From: Owenia fusiformis
Taxonomy: Eukaryota; Annelida; Polychaeta; Sabellida; Oweniidae
Assembly (NCBI GenBank): GCA_903813345.2
Contig: CAIIXF020000012.1
Span: 5,765,001 to 5,829,000, forward strand
DNA length: 64,000 nt
Reading direction: 5' to 3'
This document shows positions 61,540 through 64,000 of the stretch, one piece after another. The notes beneath the pieces were generated by a model. It saw only the letters and a list, made by a program, of their open reading frames with translations, had not been told where the DNA came from and did not search any database. The position numbers and the translations under genes were made by a program. The first letter of the stretch is position 1, and each line of letters begins with the position of its first letter.

Positions 61540-61748
61540 GGTGATGATGATTCTGCTGCATCAACTATTCAACTTGCTATGTCGGACTCATCTGTAAGTT
61601 ACCTGAAATGAGAAATTGAGGTCAATTGATATTTTTTTAACATTAAGATAGTTTCATGCCTTCACAAAAAATGTTGAAGAATTTTAGAAGAGGTGTTTCA
61701 TTATTCTGTTTACTCAAAATAATTTGATTATGAACTAAGTACACTATA

Positions 61749-61989
61749 CAGGGTGATCTAGAAGTAATGTTAAAAGTGTTGCCATTTCAATACTACTGCA
61801 CCACTCTTTTTTGAAACCTGGTACATATGTTCCCCTGAGATAATTGAAATGGACCAATCAAATAGTAGAAGTTTTTTTCTTGCGGTATTATCTCAATAAT
61901 GTTTAGGAAACATTTGTAACAAGATTTAAGAAGATTGGTCCAGCAGTATTGAAATGGCAACACCTTGACGTTACTTCTCGATTGCCCTA
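61749..61989. mobile_element. 241-bp mariner-type MITE
   Basis: The ends CAGGGTGATCTAGAAGTAA and TTACTTCTCGATTGCCCTA form an inverted pair, and GTGTTGCCATTTCAATACT is repeated inverted further in. TA flanks both sides. The ends resemble mariner TIRs. Confidence 0.7.
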
Positions 61990-63329
61990 TATTTTCTCTA
62001 TAATAAGATTTCCGTATAAAATCAGCATCAATTTCAATGATTATGATCACAAAAATTAATCAAAAATTCCCTTCATGCAAAACCACCTCATCTTTGTTCA
62101 CTCGGCTCCCATCGGTCAGAACGCTGAACACAGTGAAGACCGAGAATGTGACGATAGAACTGCCTTGAGACTCGAATAGGACTACATTGTATAAGCTCAG
62201 CTCATTGATAGACTATGACAACGATTATCTAAGAGAACATGGATTAATTGATAGCTATATGCGGGACCCTGTTCTATTATGTTTATATTACCATGTTTTG
62301 CTTACAATGCAATGTATAAAATAAATTACCTGTATAAGCTTGATTTATGGACATGTTCTACCAGTGCAACATATTGCCTCAAACGGACGAGGAAATTATA
62401 GTTTATCATCTTGTATTTTTATAATATTTACAGGACATTGTCATTCCAGCTCTATGTTAAAGTATGTGATATCATATGGTTTTGAGAAATTACATTTTAT
62501 GAACCAGTTGTTATCCTATCAGATAGAGTAAGCATGTTGTAATATCAAACAAGATCATTATGATATTGCATTTATCCAATGATATTCCATTACTTTTATT
62601 TTTTTCATGATATAACATAATCCCATTTTATGGGATAACATCATCTCATACCACTTTGAATTTCTGAATGACAAAAATCCATTTTAATTTGATGAATACA
62701 AATCGCAAAAACATTATTTATAAACACAAAAAGTTGATATTAACAACCAGACCCTGCCATACTGAGAACAGAATCTACATTGAGCTGATCTGTTGCTGAT
62801 TTCACTTATACAGTCCATTATATAAGCTATGACACGACTGGGAAAACTAACCAGGCCTCAGAAATAGGCATTCTGATACTCATAGCCTCTTTCTGTTTCA
62901 CAAAGGCTGAGAAGAAATGAGATGTCATTGTTTATCATGATGAGGAATATGGTTGAAAACATGACTGACACACTTACCTGATTAGCAATCAGTCAGCCAA
63001 GATGATGTAAAAAATATTTTGAACCAAATGCGTGACATATACGGAATTAGAGTGAAAAGACCAAACAGAATATGTTCGCTTTTTTCGGCGTTCGTTTTTT
63101 TACCGTATCAGCATTTTATAAAAAAAAATTTAAATATCAACATAATGCGTGATTTGCGTGACATTTTATCATACACTCAAAATTGATGAGTGATTTCATT
63201 TTTTCCAGCAAGTGTGTGACAATCATGCCTAATGCGTGAGGGTTGACAGCTGATTGCCAATGGCAATAAGGCAGCTTTGCAAACTCTGATAGTCAAAGCA
63301 TCATGAGATCATGGAAGTGCCCATGATAA

Positions 63330-63626
63330 ATACAGTAAAACCTGTCTTAGTTATCTACAGTGAACACATTTTTTGTGACTATATGCGTTCACTACAGGTT
63401 ATTATTTAAATCTGTATTTCAATCAACTTAATATATAGCTGTTTAGTCATCAACTTACCTTAAATACAGTAAAACCTGTCTTAGTAAACACCTCTCTCTA
63501 GTGAACACCTGTGTTTAGTGAACACCACTTTATGACACATTTTACATTGATTCTTGTATAAAATCCCCTCTCTGTAGTGAACACATTTTTTCGTGGCTCC
63601 ATAGGTATTCACTATACAGGTTTTAC
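63330..63626. mobile_element. Two pogo/Tigger-like MITE copies
   Basis: CAGTAAAACCTGTCTTAGT occurs at 63333 and 63467. Each is followed by AGTGAACAC motifs and an inverted ACAGGTT. The second is more complete and ends ACAGGTTTTAC near 63626. The inner motifs resemble Tigger ends. Confidence 0.6.
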
Positions 63627-64000
63627 ATTAAGTTGTATTTTCATCAACTTACCTTAATAAGAGTCACTATAAATTCAGGTGCAGTGGTGCATAATATTTC
63701 AATATCCAAGAGGAATGTTAATCATATCCATACTGTACTCGTACTAAACTCACTCAAGCATGAAATATTCTACAGCTCGTGTTTATGGCTTATTAAAGAT
63801 AGAATCAGATACAGCAGGACTCTAAATGGAAAAATTGATGTTTTTTCTCTAAAAACCAATAAATCAGGAATTACTTGTAAAAAACATTTGCATTTAAAAG
63901 AACTGGGTTTACTTTTATAAATGTGGCAATATTTGCCTTTAAAAGCTAAAATATATCAATAAAAGTAATAACAGAGTAATAAATTGAGACATTTGAACTT

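Larger units (their letters stand above)
61540..64000. other. SVOP-like 5' region and window edge
   Basis: The 5' UTR of the SVOP-like gene continues to about 61601, where TTTCAG on the minus strand suggests an intron and a further non-coding exon upstream. No promoter element is clear. Two MITE groups (61749-61989 and 63330-63626) occupy part of the rest. The remaining open frames are AT-rich and unsupported. Confidence 0.45.

Overview
The window is animal nuclear DNA: AT-rich, with multi-exon genes, GT-AG introns, a signal-peptide exon, a Rab GTPase with a C-terminal CC tail, and dense transposon relics. The gene set (Rab34/36, SVOP, an ITIH-C/VWD-like secreted protein) and the repeats suggest a marine invertebrate, possibly a deuterostome such as an echinoderm or hemichordate. 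That placement is an inference; nothing here fixes the species.

Four host genes lie on the minus strand. (1) 635-9839: a 9-exon gene for a 442-aa secreted, cysteine-rich protein ending in a domain like the C-terminus of inter-alpha-trypsin inhibitor heavy chains. (2) 16882-25280 and beyond: a Rab34/Rab36 orthologue, eight exons mapped, 5' end missing. (3) 33329-34396: a single-exon type II membrane protein resembling a glycosyltransferase. (4) 43427-61539: a 14-exon SVOP-like major facilitator transporter of about 547 aa. Exon junctions were assigned by hand from AG/GT signals, phase and protein similarity. All phases close and the sums are divisible by three.

On the plus strand, 29272-33331 is a complete hAT DNA transposon with matching terminal repeats, a perfect 8-bp target duplication and an uninterrupted 678-aa three-exon transposase. 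It sits inside the end of gene 3: the TAG stop of that gene is the first three bases of the transposon end. On the far side of the element the old reading frame continues for 38 codons to TGA (29147-29263). The host protein therefore appears to have been shortened from about 393 to 355 aa.

The rest is introns and intergenic DNA filled with non-autonomous elements whose ends can often be fixed by target duplications. Examples are a 4.1-kb foldback element (TTTAT), a 1.0-kb TA-flanked element built of ACGGCGTAAAA motifs, a long-TIR element with a 9-bp duplication, a degraded mariner with about 230-bp TIRs, four copies of a CAGGCCCGTAGCC MITE, and a CAC-ended element with a 5-bp duplication. Two themes recur. 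Several elements are built from one short CpG-containing motif repeated in both orientations. And about a quarter of the mapped host exons have a splice boundary caught up in a local tandem duplication, most clearly five 86-bp units at a Rab34 exon. None of the host genes appears functionally linked to another.
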